A stretch of DNA of 64,000 nt, taken from the NCBI GenBank assembly GCA_963787485.1, contig CAWBDF010000007.1:1054001-1118000 (forward strand). The letters run 5' to 3'. The notes beneath the pieces were generated by a model that ran no database searches, was not told where the DNA came from, and saw only the letters and a program-made list of their open reading frames with translations. Origin of the DNA: Bog-473 sp963787485 (lineage in GTDB: Bacteria > Actinomycetota > Acidimicrobiia > Acidimicrobiales > RAAP-2). Shown here piece by piece: positions 54,941-63,009 of the stretch (its first letter is position 1; each line of letters starts with the position of its first letter). A program made the translations under genes and the position numbers.

Positions 54941-57262
54941 GTGGTGACGATCAGCACGCAGTCCGCCGGTCCAGCGTCGGAGCACCAGCGGCGGCGAGAC
55001 AGCTTCTTCTTCGGGTACGAGCCGGGCGAGAAGCTCCTCGTAGACGAGAGCGTGCGCTTCCATGTGGGACGCGAGGTCGAGCTCGACCCGATCTCCTACG
55101 AGGTTATCCGGTCGAAGCTGTGGAACCTCAACCTCGACCATGGCGAAACTATCCGCCGCACCTCCGGCTCGTTTATCGTCGCGGACGCGAATGACTTCAA
55201 CGCGTCGATCCTGACCGAGACGGGGGAACCGACCGCGTTCGGTCCCTACAATTGGTTCTTCGCCGGATACGCCGACCTCGTCGTCCGCTGGACGCTGGAG
55301 CACCGATCGGCAAACCCCGGCATTCGGGACGCGGATGTCTTCATTCAGAACGACCCCTGGGTTGGTACCAACCACCAGAACGACACCACCATCTACTCGC
55401 CGGTCTTCTGGGACGGCGAATTGTTCGCCTGGATCTACAACTGCGTGCACCAGCGCGATGTCGGGGGCGCCGTGCCCGGTTCGATCAACCCCGGAGCGAC
55501 GAGCGTCTACGACGAGGCTACGTTCTTCCCCCCAGTCAAGCTTGTGGAGGGTGGGTATCTTCGCGAGGACATCCTCGATTGCTGGACCCGTCGATCACGC
55601 ATGGCCGATCTCAACACGCTCGAGGTGAAGGCGCAGCTGGCGGGTATCAACTTCGCCCGGCGGCGGCTCTGCGACATCATCGACCGCTACGGCCCCGACG
55701 CGGTGAAGGGGGCAATGAACAAGACGCTCGATGACACCAGTGCGACTGTCGCCGAACGGCTCCGCGAACTTCCCGACGCGATCTGGCGCGACATGCGCTA
55801 CCTATCAGGTGCGGGTAATGGCGACTTCCGGCCGTACAAGCTCTGCCTCTCTTACACCAAGCGTGGTGACCGTCTCTGCGTGTCGAATGCGGGCACCGAT
55901 CCGGCGGTGGGGATGCTGAACTTCACCTTTGGGGCGCTCCGCGGTTCGGTCGTGACCGGGCTGTTGCATGCGTTCGGGTATGACCTCGACATGTGCGGCG
56001 GTGGAGTGCTGCGCCAACTCGACTTCGAGATCGAACACGGCACCATCAGCGCCGCGACACATCCGTCATCCATCGGCGCTTCTGTCGCGATGATTGGCTC
56101 GTGCAACCAAGCTCAGACGTTGGCCTCGAAGATGGTCTCGGGTCATCCGGACTTGCGTGTCCACGGCTTCGCGTCGTCGGCCCTGCACACGGTCTCCGGT
56201 GGGGGTTTTTGGGGACTTGATCAGTACGGAAAGCCCTACGGCAACTCGATTCTCGATACGGTCTCCGGTGGGAGCGGCGCGTTCGCGGTGCGCGACGGCA
56301 TCGACCACACCGGTAGCGCGATCGGCGTCAACACCCCAATCTCCGACGTGGAGACTTTCGAACGTGGGGTGCCCCTGCTCTGTATGTTCCGCCGGGAGCT
56401 GCCCGAGTCTGGAGGCCACGGCCGCTTCCGCGGCGGGGCGGCAATAACATCGGTCTGGATCGGCGAGGGGTCCACCGACAACACATTCATGCGCGGAGGG
56501 TTGCTGGCGAGCATGACGCTCGGGCGCGGCGTCGATGGCGCGCCCGTTGCATCCGCCGGTCGGAACCGTTTGGCCAGCAGCAGCGAGGCCAGAGACTGGC
56601 TGCGCGAGGGCCGCGTGCCGGCCGAGCCCGACGACCTTCGTCAACTAGCGCCGACCTTGGCCTCGGTCGGCCCGGCGCCCCAGCCGTTCACCGAGGAGAG
56701 CGTCCTCGAGATCGTGTCGAACTCCGGCGCGGGCTACGGAGACCCAGTCGAACGCGATCCGGCTGCGGTGCTGATCGACGTGCGTCACGACCGGGTTGCG
56801 GCCGCCGACGTCGAGCGCGTCTACGGGGTCGTCGTCGAGGACGACGAGATCGACCTTCCGGCAACGAACGCCCTGCGCGCCGGGATCCTCGCCGATCGCC
56901 TGACGACAAGTGCTCCACCGTCCCAGCCGATGTCGGGTCGATCGGTATCAGACCCGGTGCACTGCCAGCCCATGGCGAACGTGCACGTCGGCGGCTCGGA
57001 AGGCGACACGCTGATCTGTGGACACTGCGGGCAGCACCTCGCCCGTTGGGATGGCAACTACCGACTCGGGTGCCGACAACTCGAGGAGAGTCTGTCGTCG
57101 CTGTCGCCGCTGTTCGACGACCCCACTCCGATGGTCGGCGAGGCGATCGTCCTGCGCAGCTACCTGTGCCCGTCGTGCGGCATCGCGTTGGACGCCGAAG
57201 TGTGCCGGGCGACCGATGACGCGCGCTCTGACCTCGAACTGCTGGCACGGATCCAGGCCTGA
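54941..57262 (+). CDS. hyuB: Hydantoinase B/acetone carboxylase beta-like subunit fused to gamma-like zinc domain
   Basis: A 773-residue protein after GGAGGAACC. The body (about 45-600) is a HyuB domain: DPISYEVIRSKLWNLNLDHG, then VFIQNDPWVGTNHQNDTTIY and the Gly-rich SGGSGAFAVRDGIDHTGSAI. The last 130 residues carry CGHCGQ and LCPSCG, the paired CxxC of the acetone carboxylase gamma subunit, normally a separate protein. The fusion suggests a ketone or aryl-ketone carboxylase rather than a plain hydantoinase. Confidence 0.9.
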   Translation: MVTISTQSAGPASEHQRRRDSFFFGYEPGEKLLVDESVRFHVGREVELDPISYEVIRSKLWNLNLDHGETIRRTSGSFIVADANDFNASILTETGEPTAFGPYNWFFAGYADLVVRWTLEHRSANPGIRDADVFIQNDPWVGTNHQNDTTIYSPVFWDGELFAWIYNCVHQRDVGGAVPGSINPGATSVYDEATFFPPVKLVEGGYLREDILDCWTRRSRMADLNTLEVKAQLAGINFARRRLCDIIDRYGPDAVKGAMNKTLDDTSATVAERLRELPDAIWRDMRYLSGAGNGDFRPYKLCLSYTKRGDRLCVSNAGTDPAVGMLNFTFGALRGSVVTGLLHAFGYDLDMCGGGVLRQLDFEIEHGTISAATHPSSIGASVAMIGSCNQAQTLASKMVSGHPDLRVHGFASSALHTVSGGGFWGLDQYGKPYGNSILDTVSGGSGAFAVRDGIDHTGSAIGVNTPISDVETFERGVPLLCMFRRELPESGGHGRFRGGAAITSVWIGEGSTDNTFMRGGLLASMTLGRGVDGAPVASAGRNRLASSSEARDWLREGRVPAEPDDLRQLAPTLASVGPAPQPFTEESVLEIVSNSGAGYGDPVERDPAAVLIDVRHDRVAAADVERVYGVVVEDDEIDLPATNALRAGILADRLTTSAPPSQPMSGRSVSDPVHCQPMANVHVGGSEGDTLICGHCGQHLARWDGNYRLGCRQLEESLSSLSPLFDDPTPMVGEAIVLRSYLCPSCGIALDAEVCRATDDARSDLELLARIQA

Positions 57263-57808
57263 CGAGCCAGCTTCGGGGCTGGACACGGGCCCCGAGTGTG
57301 AGGATCTCTACTGATCTCGTTGTCGTTGATCCCCCCGCTGTGGCACAGATATTGAGCAGGCGGCTGCCCTATGCAGCGCATATGAACTACGGCATTACCC
57401 TCCGCCACTTACTGAACACCTGATCGCCGCGTTACGAATGCGACGACAGGCGCCGGGGTGCACCTGACCAGGCTCTTTGCGAGACTGCTCGCAGGGTCAA
57501 CACCTTTCGGTGGTCTCCGGCGCCTCAGCAAGATCTGAGCCAGAGGCCGACTCGGCACGGCGTGATCTCTGTCGAGACATCGCATCAGTGGCCCGGATGT
57601 GGGTCACTGCAACCTACAACGATCTACGTCGAGCCGGGCCAGACCGTGGGCAACAGATTCGAGGAGAGCTCGACCGTTGTGCGAGATCGCGTGCTTCGGT
57701 CTTGCCCTAACGGTGCGGGCATGGGCTGTTCGCGAATGCCACAGACCCGGCGGTATGGGCACTCCAGTCCGCTCTAGACCCGGACCGGGCAAGGGCGTCC
57801 GGCAGCGC
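57263..57808. other. Intergenic, one repeat, no confident gene
   Basis: About 550 bp. A forward frame around 57562-57777 reads TTIYVEPGQTVGNRFEESST and looks mildly coding but has no RBS or family. One hairpin repeat lies at 57745-57762. Nothing else is recognised. Confidence 0.4.
57745..57762 (+). repeat. REP-like hairpin repeat copy
   Basis: ACCCGGCGGTATGGGCAC, a slightly shortened copy. Confidence 0.5.
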
Positions 57809-58297
57809 TCAGCGAATGGGGCTACCGAAGCGAATCACGTTACCGTCAGGATCACTGACGAGACCTTCTCGCTTGCCGTAGCTCTCGTCGCGTGGGCCGA
57901 CCACGTCGATTCCGGCTTGCCTCCACTCCTCGGCAACCCGGTTGGCGTCTTGACAGTGAATGTAGAGAACTCCGTGACCAGCTGCTTCATCCTCCGTTGT
58001 TTGGGCAAGGTGAATCGTGAGGTCTCTGTCTCGGTGCGCGAACGCGTAGGTGTCGTCGTGGAACGACACATCGAATCCCGCACGGCTGAACCAGGCAACG
58101 GAGCAGGACACATCAGTGACCTTGAAGACCGGCTCAAAACCGGTCACCAGCCATGCACCCGATATGAGCTGCAGCTGGCCGCTTCGCTGTCCATTGAGCC
58201 CGTCTAGGCAGTTATGGCAGATCGGTAGGTCGGGATGTGAGCGCAGCCTGACCCACCAATCGACCGACATCGAGCAGCACGCGCATTCCACAGCCAT
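57809..58297 (-). CDS. VOC-family protein with N-terminal zinc-ribbon-like segment
   Basis: A 162-residue protein. Residues 1-33 have CACCSM and CHNC, likely a small zinc knuckle. The rest is one glyoxalase/bleomycin-resistance fold: EPVFKVTDVSCSVAWFSRAG, DDTYAFAHRDRDLTIHLAQT, VLYIHCQDANRVAEEWRQAG and the final DPDGNVIRFG. The metal histidine of the usual site is partly replaced. VOC proteins include glyoxalase, dioxygenases and drug-binding resistance proteins; the role here is open. Confidence 0.8.
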   Translation of the reverse strand: MAVECACCSMSVDWWVRLRSHPDLPICHNCLDGLNGQRSGQLQLISGAWLVTGFEPVFKVTDVSCSVAWFSRAGFDVSFHDDTYAFAHRDRDLTIHLAQTTEDEAAGHGVLYIHCQDANRVAEEWRQAGIDVVGPRDESYGKREGLVSDPDGNVIRFGSPIR

Positions 58298-58317
58298 GAG
58301 CGAAAGCGTAGGCCCTG

Positions 58318-58340
58318 TCCCGGCAGCGTACGGGGGCAGC
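58318..58340 (+). repeat. REP-like hairpin repeat, variant copy
   Basis: TCCCGGCAGCGTACGGGGGC, with a CTG-CCCG/CGGG-CAG stem and two extra loop bases. Confidence 0.5.
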
Positions 58341-58357
58341 CTCGGTAGATTCTTGAT

Positions 58358-58693
58358 ATGACGGACACCACAGCCGAGTCAAGTCAAGGACTGCTTCTGC
58401 GCACGGAGTTCTTCGTCCTTGACTGGACCCTCAGATTCACCGGCCCGAGCATTTCCCTCGACGGTCACTCGTATCAGCTTCGATGGGGTGAGCAGTTCTT
58501 TCCGCTCGAACGCGGGTATCACGACTTGCAGGTGTCCTACCCGTACCTTCGTCTTTCGCAGGCCGGGAAGGCATCGGCGCAGTTCGACATCGGCCCGAAT
58601 CACCTTGTCCGCGCTACCTACCAGGCACCAATATCACTGTTGGTGGCGTTCTTGCCAGGGAAGCTGACAATCGAACCGCCCGCTCCGTCCTGA
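58358..58693 (+). CDS. Hypothetical protein, 111 residues
   Basis: Reads FVLDWTLRFTGPSISLDGHS, WGEQFFPLERGYHDLQVSYP and VRATYQAPISLLVAFLPGKL. It is beta-rich with a hydrophobic tail that could anchor it. It is followed after 8 bp by another short frame on the same strand, so the two are probably one transcript. No family recognised. Confidence 0.55.
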   Translation: MTDTTAESSQGLLLRTEFFVLDWTLRFTGPSISLDGHSYQLRWGEQFFPLERGYHDLQVSYPYLRLSQAGKASAQFDIGPNHLVRATYQAPISLLVAFLPGKLTIEPPAPS

Positions 58694-58701
58694 GAACGCG
58701 G

Positions 58702-59022
58702 GTGTCTCTTCGTGGGGAGGTCGTCCAAAGTCCCGACGGTGGCTCTTTGATCCGGCTCGCCGTTCGGCCAAGTGTCCAAGGTCTCGTCATCACGCTGATT
58801 TCGGTTCTGATCGGGACCGGCTTGCTCTTGTTCGGAATCTTTCAGTTCGCCGCCCAGCAGTGGTGGAGGTCATTCGGTATCACCTTCGACATTTCAGCCG
58901 CCTTCTGGGTGGTCCCGAGTGGTCTGCTGTGGTGGGCTACCCGCGAGGGAAGGGCCAACGAGCTTGAGCTGTTGAGCAGGCCTGGCGATTCCATCTCAGT
59001 GAAACAAAGTTCGGACCAATAA
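58702..59022 (+). CDS. Small membrane protein, two spans
   Basis: From GTG 58702: a short polar start, then spans LVITLISVLIGTGLLLFGIF and SAAFWVVPSGLLWWAT, and a polar tail. 106 residues, no known family. It follows the 111-residue protein closely and may interact with it at the membrane. Confidence 0.55.
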   Translation: MSLRGEVVQSPDGGSLIRLAVRPSVQGLVITLISVLIGTGLLLFGIFQFAAQQWWRSFGITFDISAAFWVVPSGLLWWATREGRANELELLSRPGDSISVKQSSDQ

Positions 59023-59030
59023 GCGCCCCG

Positions 59031-59048
59031 GCCCGGCGAACGGGGAGA
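59031..59048 (+). repeat. REP-like hairpin repeat copy
   Basis: GCCCGGCGAACGGGGAGA, 9 bp after the stop of the small membrane protein. CCCCG/CGGGG can pair. Confidence 0.6.
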
Positions 59049-59076
59049 CTTTGATCAGTCGATTTCGCTCGACGAG

Positions 59077-59379
59077 TCAGGTGATGGCAGTACCGTGCAC
59101 CGAGCTGGCATGCATGGCTTGATCGACGACAACAGCGGTGCAGTTAGGACACACGGTCCAGTTCGAACCACTTCGTCCAGTTGACGTTGCCGCGGTGCCG
59201 GTTGCTCCCCTGCGGTGAGGATCCGACCCATGATGGCCATATCTGTGCTGATGGTGGGTGGCATATGCCAGCGGAACGGTCGCAATCGCGACTCCGACGG
59301 CCATGAGCGGAAGGCAAACGGCAACCAGGCCATGGCTTCCTCCTATCTGGGGCGCTGCACCCGTCGCCTCATGCGTCAT
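59077..59379 (-). CDS. Hypothetical protein, low support
   Basis: A 100-residue frame with one hydrophobic segment (LVAVCLPLMAVGVAIATVPL), then a His-rich run and VCPNCTAVVV. This could be a small membrane protein with a metal-binding tail, but there is no good RBS and no recognised family. Confidence 0.3.
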   Translation of the reverse strand: MTHEATGAAPQIGGSHGLVAVCLPLMAVGVAIATVPLAYATHHQHRYGHHGSDPHRRGATGTAATSTGRSGSNWTVCPNCTAVVVDQAMHASSVHGTAIT

Positions 59380-59482
59380 GCCCCAACCGGGTCTAATGGA
59401 ATCCTCGTATGGCGACCGCTCGGTTTCAACGGTCTGTCATACGGACGAACTGCGAATCTCCGACCTAGACGTCCTGCGTCAC

Positions 59483-59502
59483 TCCCGGCGAACTGGGGCA
59501 GG
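59483..59502 (+). repeat. REP-like hairpin repeat copy
   Basis: TCCCGGCGAACTGGGGCAGG, flanked by CCTG upstream that can pair with CAGG. Confidence 0.6.
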
Positions 59503-59775
59503 ACAGGGAGCCGGGACGAGGCGTTCTCACACGCTTGAATGGGGGGATGTCTAGCGTCAGCATCACCGTCTACGGGGTTTGTGCCGTCATTCATGATGGC
59601 GATGTATGCCATGGAGGGAAGGGGTAGACACGTCGTCCTGCTCTTTGCCCTCGGTGCTTGTTTTCCAGCGCTTAAGGATTCCTCTCTGGGGCGTGGCCGT
59701 TCGGAGTAGTCGAGCTGATCTTGTCTGGAATCGCCCTCCGTCGGTGGCACGGCCCAGCCGATGTGGCTCACTGAT

Positions 59776-59795
59776 CACAGGCGAACTGGGGCACC
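59776..59795 (+). repeat. REP-like hairpin repeat copy
   Basis: CACAGGCGAACTGGGGCACC, 22 bp past the stop of the reverse-strand hydrolase. Confidence 0.55.
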
Positions 59796-59816
59796 TTTGT
59801 CTGTTCGTAATACCGG

Positions 59817-60660
59817 CTAGTTCATGCTCAGGAACTCGTTCACATCCGCCGCGAATTCGCTGTAATGCTGGAACAAGAACCCGTGGGCGGAATCGGGGTA
59901 GATCTTGAGCCTCGCGTCGGGCAGGAGTCCAGCGAGCAGGTACGAGTATCGAGGGAGGATCATCGGGTCGCTGTCGCCATTGGCGACGAATGTCGGCATA
60001 TCGATGGCTCCCACCCTCTCGAGGAGAGAGTGGTTCGGCATCCCCCATTCACAGACTGCATCGTACTGGGCAATGCGACAGTCCCAGTTCGTCGCCGTGT
60101 CGCGGTCTTCTCGACGCGCGTACATCCGGCCGAGCGTTTCCTGGCCTGCCTTTCTGCTCTCGTCTGAAGGTGCAAAGAAGACACTGATGTATTCCTCGGG
60201 AGTCGTCTGGGGCGTGCCGACCGCGCCGATGACGTCGGGCGATCCACCCGTGCATGCCGGGCGCGCCCTTCGGAGCAGACGATGCGAGAACGATCTTGTT
60301 AACCGCCCCGGGGCGAATAAGCGCAATCTCCTGGACGACGAAGCTCCCGATCGAAAAGCCAAGGAGATCGACCTGCTCGACGTTCATGGTGTCGAGAAAC
60401 CGCAATGAGCCCGCCGCCGTTTCGCCGATTGTGTGGGCGATTCTCCCCAGGGAGCCTCCGACCCCCGGATAGTCGAACGTGATCACCCGTCTGTTGACGG
60501 CCAGCTCGTCGATCAGTGCGGGATCCCAGCTGTCGAGATTGCCTCGGAAGTGCTGAAAGAGGACGACGGGACGCCCGTCTCCTCCGGTGTCGCGATACGC
60601 GAAGCTCAGCCCGTCCTCGGATTTCACACTGAGATTCTCCAGCTCGGCGTACTTAGTCAC
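59817..60660 (-). pseudogene. Alpha/beta hydrolase with one frameshift
   Basis: The first frame (from GTG 60660) reads VVLFQHFRGNLDSWDPALID and VDLLGFSIGSFVVQEIALIR, where GFSIGS holds the nucleophile serine. Near 60250 the frame shifts by one base; the second frame continues SPDVIGAVGTPQTTPEEYIS, then FVANGDSDPMILPRYSYLLA and SAHGFLFQHYSEF with the acid and His. Joined, it is a complete hydrolase of about 280 residues. It follows the next hydrolase with a 36-bp gap. Confidence 0.75.
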
Positions 60661-60696
60661 CTTCTCGGCATTCCTTTCGACTCAGGTCCGGTCCCG

Positions 60697-61543
60697 CTAA
60701 CCAGCTAGGACGTGCTTGTACCCGCCTGTGACCCAGTCGGCGATGAGGCGGCCGTACTCATCAGCCGCTTCCTCCCATGCGAAGTGACCGGCGTCGAGAG
60801 GATGGATCTCGCTGTGAGGGAGGAGGTCGTGGAGGTATTGGTTGTTCGACCACGGGACGAGGTCGTCGTTGCGTCCCGCCACGATCTGGGTCGGTATGGC
60901 GATCGACGGCAACAGATCACGCAGCACCGGGTTCTGCTCGGGATAGTGCCGCACGAAGCGGGCAGACTCCGCGAAGCGCCCAAGGTCATAGGCGCTGACG
61001 TAGTCCTCGTGAACTTCGGGCTCACTGTCGCTCGGCGCAACCGCCTCCACGGCGTAGCCGATATTGGTTCGGGCGTCGAGCGCACGCACGTCGTCCAGAC
61101 TCGGCGCCTCGATGACATCTTTGAGCGCGCCGCCCAGCTTCAATCGGGAAGCGGACCGCGCCGCCGCCGATGGTCAGGCTCGTGACCCGTTCGGGAAACT
61201 TCGCAGCAAGGAAGAGTGCCGCTGCAGCCCCGACGTCGGGGCCGACGACGTGCGGTGCCCCCAGCCCCCACTCTTTGATCAGGCCAGCCAGGAACGCCCC
61301 CGAACTATCGGGGGCAATCAGCTCCGGACGACCATCGGAGTGGCCGAAGCCTGGCAAATCAATGGCGACCACCCGTCCGATCCCCGTGAGGCGGTCCCAG
61401 ATGCGGCGGTACGCCCAGAGGCTCTCGGGCCACGGGGCCAACAGCAGCATGGTGATGTCCGAATCTGCTTGTTGTCTGCGAAACCGCACCCGGACTCCGT
61501 CACAGACTCGGAAGTAGGTGCTGATCGACGTCGCGGTAGGCAT
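60697..61543 (-). pseudogene. Alpha/beta hydrolase with one frameshift
   Basis: From ATG 61543 after AAGGAGGACGG the frame reads LLLAPWPESLWAYRRIWDRL, VVAIDLPGFGHSDGRPELIA and VVGPDVGAAAALFLAAKFPE. GPDVGA gives Asp as nucleophile, as in haloalkane dehalogenases and epoxide hydrolases. Near 61145 a one-base shift leads into GGALKDVIEAPSLDDVRALD and PTQIVAGRNDDLVPWSNNQY, ending with DAGHFAWEEAADEY. It is divergent from the tetR gene, across the double operator. Confidence 0.75.
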
Positions 61544-61615
61544 CTGACCGTCCTCCTTGTTCAACTGTTCAACGGGCCGTCTTGGCGGTATGTCCGACGC
61601 TCGGCTACGTCTGAC

Positions 61616-61653
61616 TAGAGCGGTTGGTCTAGTTCTAGACCAATCGCTCTAGT
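61616..61653. promoter_or_regulatory. 38-bp inverted repeat, tandem TetR operator candidate
   Basis: CTAGAGCGGTTGGTCTAG (61616-61633) and CTAGACCAATCGCTCTAG (61636-61653) form an inverted repeat with one mismatch and a 2-bp spacer. Each 18-bp half is itself a CTAGA...TCTAG palindrome, so two repressor dimers could bind. It lies between the tetR start and the divergent hydrolase operon and would control both. Confidence 0.8.
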
Positions 61654-61665
61654 ACGGTCAAGGGG

Positions 61666-62265
61666 GTGGTACGCGTCCGAGACTCCCGCACCGAGCTAAT
61701 CCAGACAATGGCGCGCTTGCTCTGGGACCAGGGCTACACCGCCACCGGACGGGCGCAGCTCCTAGCAGAGAGCGGCGTATCCAACGGATCGCTCTACCAC
61801 CATTTTCCCGGCGGTATGGAGGAACTCGCGGAGGTTGCGTTGGAGGCGTCCGGTCAAGCCGTCGCCAACGCCCTCGCGGAAGCCTTGGACGGAGCGCCCA
61901 ACACCGCAGTCGGCATCGGCCGATTTCTGGACGTCGCCGCACAATCAGACAGAGGGAAGTGCGCCGGCTGCCCGATCGCCCCAACCGCGCTCGAATCACC
62001 CCTCATCAGCTCACGCCTGCGCTCTGCCGCGGCGCGGTGTTTTGAACAATGGGAATGCCTCATCGCCGCACGCCTCCGGGCTGAAGGTTGGCCAGAACGC
62101 TCGGTCGGGGAGGCGGCCTCGTCGGCCCTATCCCTCGTGGAGGGCGCGCTCCTCCTCGCTCGGGTCACCGGCGACCTAGGTCATCTCGCTCATGCCAAGC
62201 GCAGTGCGGCATCCCTGTTTGCCGCGCCCAGAGTGAAGACGAGACAGGGGCGACCGACACGGTAA
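61666..62265 (+). CDS. TetR-family regulator (LmrA/YxaF-like)
   Basis: A 199-residue repressor from a GTG start. The helix-turn-helix is MARLLWDQGYTATGRAQLLA and ESGVSNGSLYHHFPGGMEEL. The C-terminal ligand domain has CAGCPIAPTALESP, a string typical of the LmrA/YxaF branch that senses drugs or flavonoids, and ends GALLLARVTGDLGHL. The overlapping palindrome 13 bp upstream of its start is its likely operator, so it represses itself and the divergent hydrolases until an effector binds. Confidence 0.9.
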   Translation: MVRVRDSRTELIQTMARLLWDQGYTATGRAQLLAESGVSNGSLYHHFPGGMEELAEVALEASGQAVANALAEALDGAPNTAVGIGRFLDVAAQSDRGKCAGCPIAPTALESPLISSRLRSAAARCFEQWECLIAARLRAEGWPERSVGEAASSALSLVEGALLLARVTGDLGHLAHAKRSAASLFAAPRVKTRQGRPTR

Positions 62266-62320
62266 TTGGGTAAGCCGACCGGGTCGCAGTGAGTATTCCC
62301 GTTGTGCGAAGTGCCCCACC

Positions 62321-62343
62321 GTGCCGGCGTTCGGGGACACACC
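62321..62343 (+). repeat. REP-like hairpin repeat copy
   Basis: GTGCCGGCGTTCGGGGACAC. With upstream GTGCCCC it can fold into a longer imperfect hairpin. Confidence 0.6.
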
Positions 62344-62368
62344 TGGGCGACGAGTAAGACTGGGGCCG

Positions 62369-62719
62369 ATGAGTCACGTTCGAGCATTCGTCAGCCCCAC
62401 ATTGGACAACCTGGGCACTCGATATGTAGGACTGAATGTGTCGGTGCAGCCTGATGATGGACCAGAGATCGCCTCAGAGGTCTTTGGAGAGATGAAGCCA
62501 GCCATAAGTTGGGCGGAGCAACAGGCTGCTGAGGTTGTGGTGTTGCTCGATGGAATAGCGTTCAGGGCTGGAACATGGCGAGACGAGCCCGAGCCGGGAG
62601 TTTTTCAGTTCGATCTGGCAGACGCCGAAGAGCGATGGGCGAGGCTCCGCAATGCCGTTGTACCCCCGGTTCCGAAAACCACGCAGAACACTCAGCGGGC
62701 AATCTGGAAGTCCGACTGA
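62369..62719 (+). CDS. Hypothetical protein, 116 residues
   Basis: From ATG 62369: VRAFVSPTLDNLGTRYVGLN, then EIASEVFGEMKPAISWAEQQ and PGVFQFDLADAEERWARLRN. A beta-alpha mix with an acidic pI and no known family. No RBS better than GGGGCC. It sits between two hairpin repeats. Confidence 0.5.
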   Translation: MSHVRAFVSPTLDNLGTRYVGLNVSVQPDDGPEIASEVFGEMKPAISWAEQQAAEVVVLLDGIAFRAGTWRDEPEPGVFQFDLADAEERWARLRNAVVPPVPKTTQNTQRAIWKSD

Positions 62720-62942
62720 ATCGACTCAGAACCGGCGTACGGAGGCAGATCGAGAGATCGGATTGACCTCAATGCGCCTCGGGTATCACCAAGGCATGAC
62801 TGTTCCAGAGGAGCCAACACCTATCGAACCTCAGCCTGAGCCGAATCCTCCTTCTCCTGTGCCGGAGCCTGAGCCCATGGCTCTTTAGGAAGAGTCGACC
62901 CGCTGCCGAAAGGTTGCACCTTTCGCCAAAGGGCGTGCCCGG

Positions 62943-62961
62943 ATCCGGCGTTCGGGGATAC
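62943..62961 (+). repeat. REP-like hairpin repeat copy
   Basis: ATCCGGCGTTCGGGGATAC, with CGT-CCCG/CGGG-ACG able to pair around it. Confidence 0.6.
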
Positions 62962-63009
62962 GACCGTGCACCGGGCAGACAGCCGCGGACACCCACTACG
63001 GTCTGCGTC

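Larger units (their letters stand above)
59380..59816. other. Intergenic, two repeat copies
   Basis: About 440 bp. Two hairpin repeats occur at 59483-59502 and 59776-59795. No gene is supported; the open frames give Arg/Ser/Pro-rich products. Confidence 0.4.

Noticed and set aside
62799..62888. Pro/Glu-rich 30-codon frame (TVPEEPTPIEPQPEPNPP)
   Set aside because: Too short, low complexity and no RBS; could be real but cannot be supported.
41968..62961. Integron attC sites as an explanation for the hairpin repeats
   Set aside because: The GTTRRRY and RYYYAAC boxes are not found at consistent positions and no integron integrase is present.
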